Below are positions 5,743 through 6,401 of a stretch of DNA of 6,401 bases, piece after piece. The first letter of the stretch is position 1. Each line of letters starts with the position of its first letter. Location of the stretch: the NCBI GenBank assembly GCA_903912795.1, contig CAIWIS010000126.1, positions 1-6,401 on the forward strand. The letters run 5' to 3'. The stretch comes from an uncultured Bacteroidales bacterium. Lineage in GTDB: Bacteria; Bacteroidota; Bacteroidia; Bacteroidales; Paludibacteraceae. The position numbers and the translations under genes are program-made. The notes below the pieces were generated by a model. The model saw nothing but the letters and a program-made list of their open reading frames with translations. It was not told the origin of the DNA and made no database searches.

Positions 5743-6401
5743 TCGGTTTAGAATTAACTTCTAATTTTGCCAAAACGGTATTAGCTTCTCCAATAAATGC
5801 AAGTGCTACAACTATTACTTTGTTTCCTGGTGCTGGAGCATTATTTCCTAATCCATCTGGGGGTAATTATTTTAGAATATTAATTACTGATATTGCTACA
5901 TCTAATTACAATGAAATTGTATTATGTACAGCTAGAAGCGGTGACGTATTAACAGTAACTAGAAATGCAGAAGGGACTTTAGCTAGATCGTGGTTGGCTG
6001 GGGATATTATTGAAAACGTAATGACGGCAGGGGCATTTTCAGAATTAAGATCACAAGGTTTAAATAGTAATACTGCTATTGGAGCATTATCATTAAATTC
6101 AGTTACAACTGGTGCTAATAACTCAGCAGTTGGTACTTCTTCATTACGAAGTAATACAACTGGTACTGGTAATTCAACTTTAGGGTATCAATCTGCTAGA
6201 TACCTTTCCAATGGTTCTACTGCTTTGACTATTGCGACCAATTCAACTTATATTGGAAGCAATACAAAAGCATCTGCTAATAATGTAACCAATGAAACAG
6301 TGATTGGTTATAACGCAATTGGTTCTGGAAGTAATACAATTACAATAGGTGGAAGCGCAGTTACTGGAACAGTTATTCCTTACGGCAACGTGGGGATTGG
6401 T
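5739..6401 (+). CDS. Tail fibre protein, N-terminal 221 residues (3' end outside window)
   Basis: The ATG overlaps the preceding stop (ATGA), with AGGT at 5726-5729 upstream, and the frame stays open to the last base. Residues 1-105 look like the particle-attachment domain common in phage fibres. They contain FAKTVLASPINASATTITL (10-28), LFPNPSGGNYFRILITD (35-51), EIVLCTARSGDVLTVTRNAEGT (59-80) and a final AGDIIENVMTAGAFSEL (87-103). From residue 111 come Asn/Ser/Thr/Gly-rich repeats of the YadA-head type. These are followed by NETVIGYNAIGSGSNTITIG (185-204) and GNVGIG at the edge, a turn that often precedes further beta-structure and a C-terminal S74-type chaperone domain in such fibres; neither can be seen here. 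The likely role is trimeric, receptor-binding fibre attached to the baseplate by its N-terminus. Confidence 0.85.
   Translation, partial: MIGLELTSNFAKTVLASPINASATTITLFPGAGALFPNPSGGNYFRILITDIATSNYNEIVLCTARSGDVLTVTRNAEGTLARSWLAGDIIENVMTAGAFSELRSQGLNSNTAIGALSLNSVTTGANNSAVGTSSLRSNTTGTGNSTLGYQSARYLSNGSTALTIATNSTYIGSNTKASANNVTNETVIGYNAIGSGSNTITIGGSAVTGTVIPYGNVGIG
6069..6350 (+). repeat. YadA-head-like protein repeats with 17-residue spacing in the tail fibre
   Basis: The motif N-[ST]-x-[IVL]-G recurs at residues 111 (NTAIG), 128 (NSAVG) and 145 (NSTLG), exactly 17 residues apart. Variants NSTYIG (168) and NETVIG (185) are again 17 apart, and a last one, NTITIG, is at 199. The repeats are diverged at DNA level. 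In trimeric adhesins such units form a left-handed beta-roll. Confidence 0.75.

Noticed and set aside
1..6401. Search for CRISPR arrays, tRNA genes, insertion sequences and promoters
   Set aside because: No spaced direct repeats, tRNA-like cloverleaf, transposase frame or intergenic space was seen; the window is continuous tail-gene coding sequence.

Overview
The window is a slice of the tail-tip region of a contractile-tailed (myovirus-type) phage, prophage or phage-derived tail element. It is AT-rich and all genes run on the + strand. Nine genes fill it with no intergenic space longer than 3 bases: eight are seen to their stop codons (the first of these lacks its 5' end) and the ninth runs off the 3' edge. 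The host cannot be named from this stretch. The protein families resemble those of tail modules in prophages of Proteobacteria (Acinetobacter/Burkholderia/enterobacterial type) and in the small freshwater myophage Pam3. The AT-rich codon use suggests an AT-rich host.

Layout in order: (1) 1-339, the C-terminal end of a large protein, probably the tape measure or another tail-interior protein, with a 6-residue tandem repeat at the window edge; (2) 340-987, a 215-aa baseplate/tail adaptor; (3) 987-1262, a 91-aa baseplate plug of the Pam3 gp18 type; (4) 1259-2323, a 354-aa baseplate hub protein starting at TTG; (5) 2320-3012, a 230-aa central spike with a Gp138-like OB domain and a beta-helical needle; (6) 3012-3284, a 90-aa PAAR-type spike tip; (7) 3281-3616, a 111-aa gp25-like wedge protein; (8) 3616-5040, a 474-aa baseplate J-like wedge protein that appears to carry an inserted FCCH-type beta domain; (9) 5044-5742, a 232-aa DUF2612-type wedge/fibre-attachment protein; (10) 5739 to the edge, the N-terminal part of a tail fibre with YadA-head-like 17-residue repeats. 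Items 1 and 10 are the two incomplete genes.

The order follows the baseplate from the inside out: tape measure end, adaptor, plug, hub, spike, spike tip, wedge, fibre. Nearly every junction is a start/stop overlap (TAATG, ATGA or TTGA), so the genes are probably translated from one long late transcript with translational coupling. No promoter, terminator, RNA gene, mobile element or CRISPR array was found, and no stretch over 300 bases lacks a gene.

I do not see a previously undescribed system. The points most worth a second look are the inserted FCCH-like domain in the J protein, the short in-frame repeats in three different tail genes, and the split between genes with a clear ribosome binding site and those (spike, spike tip) with none.
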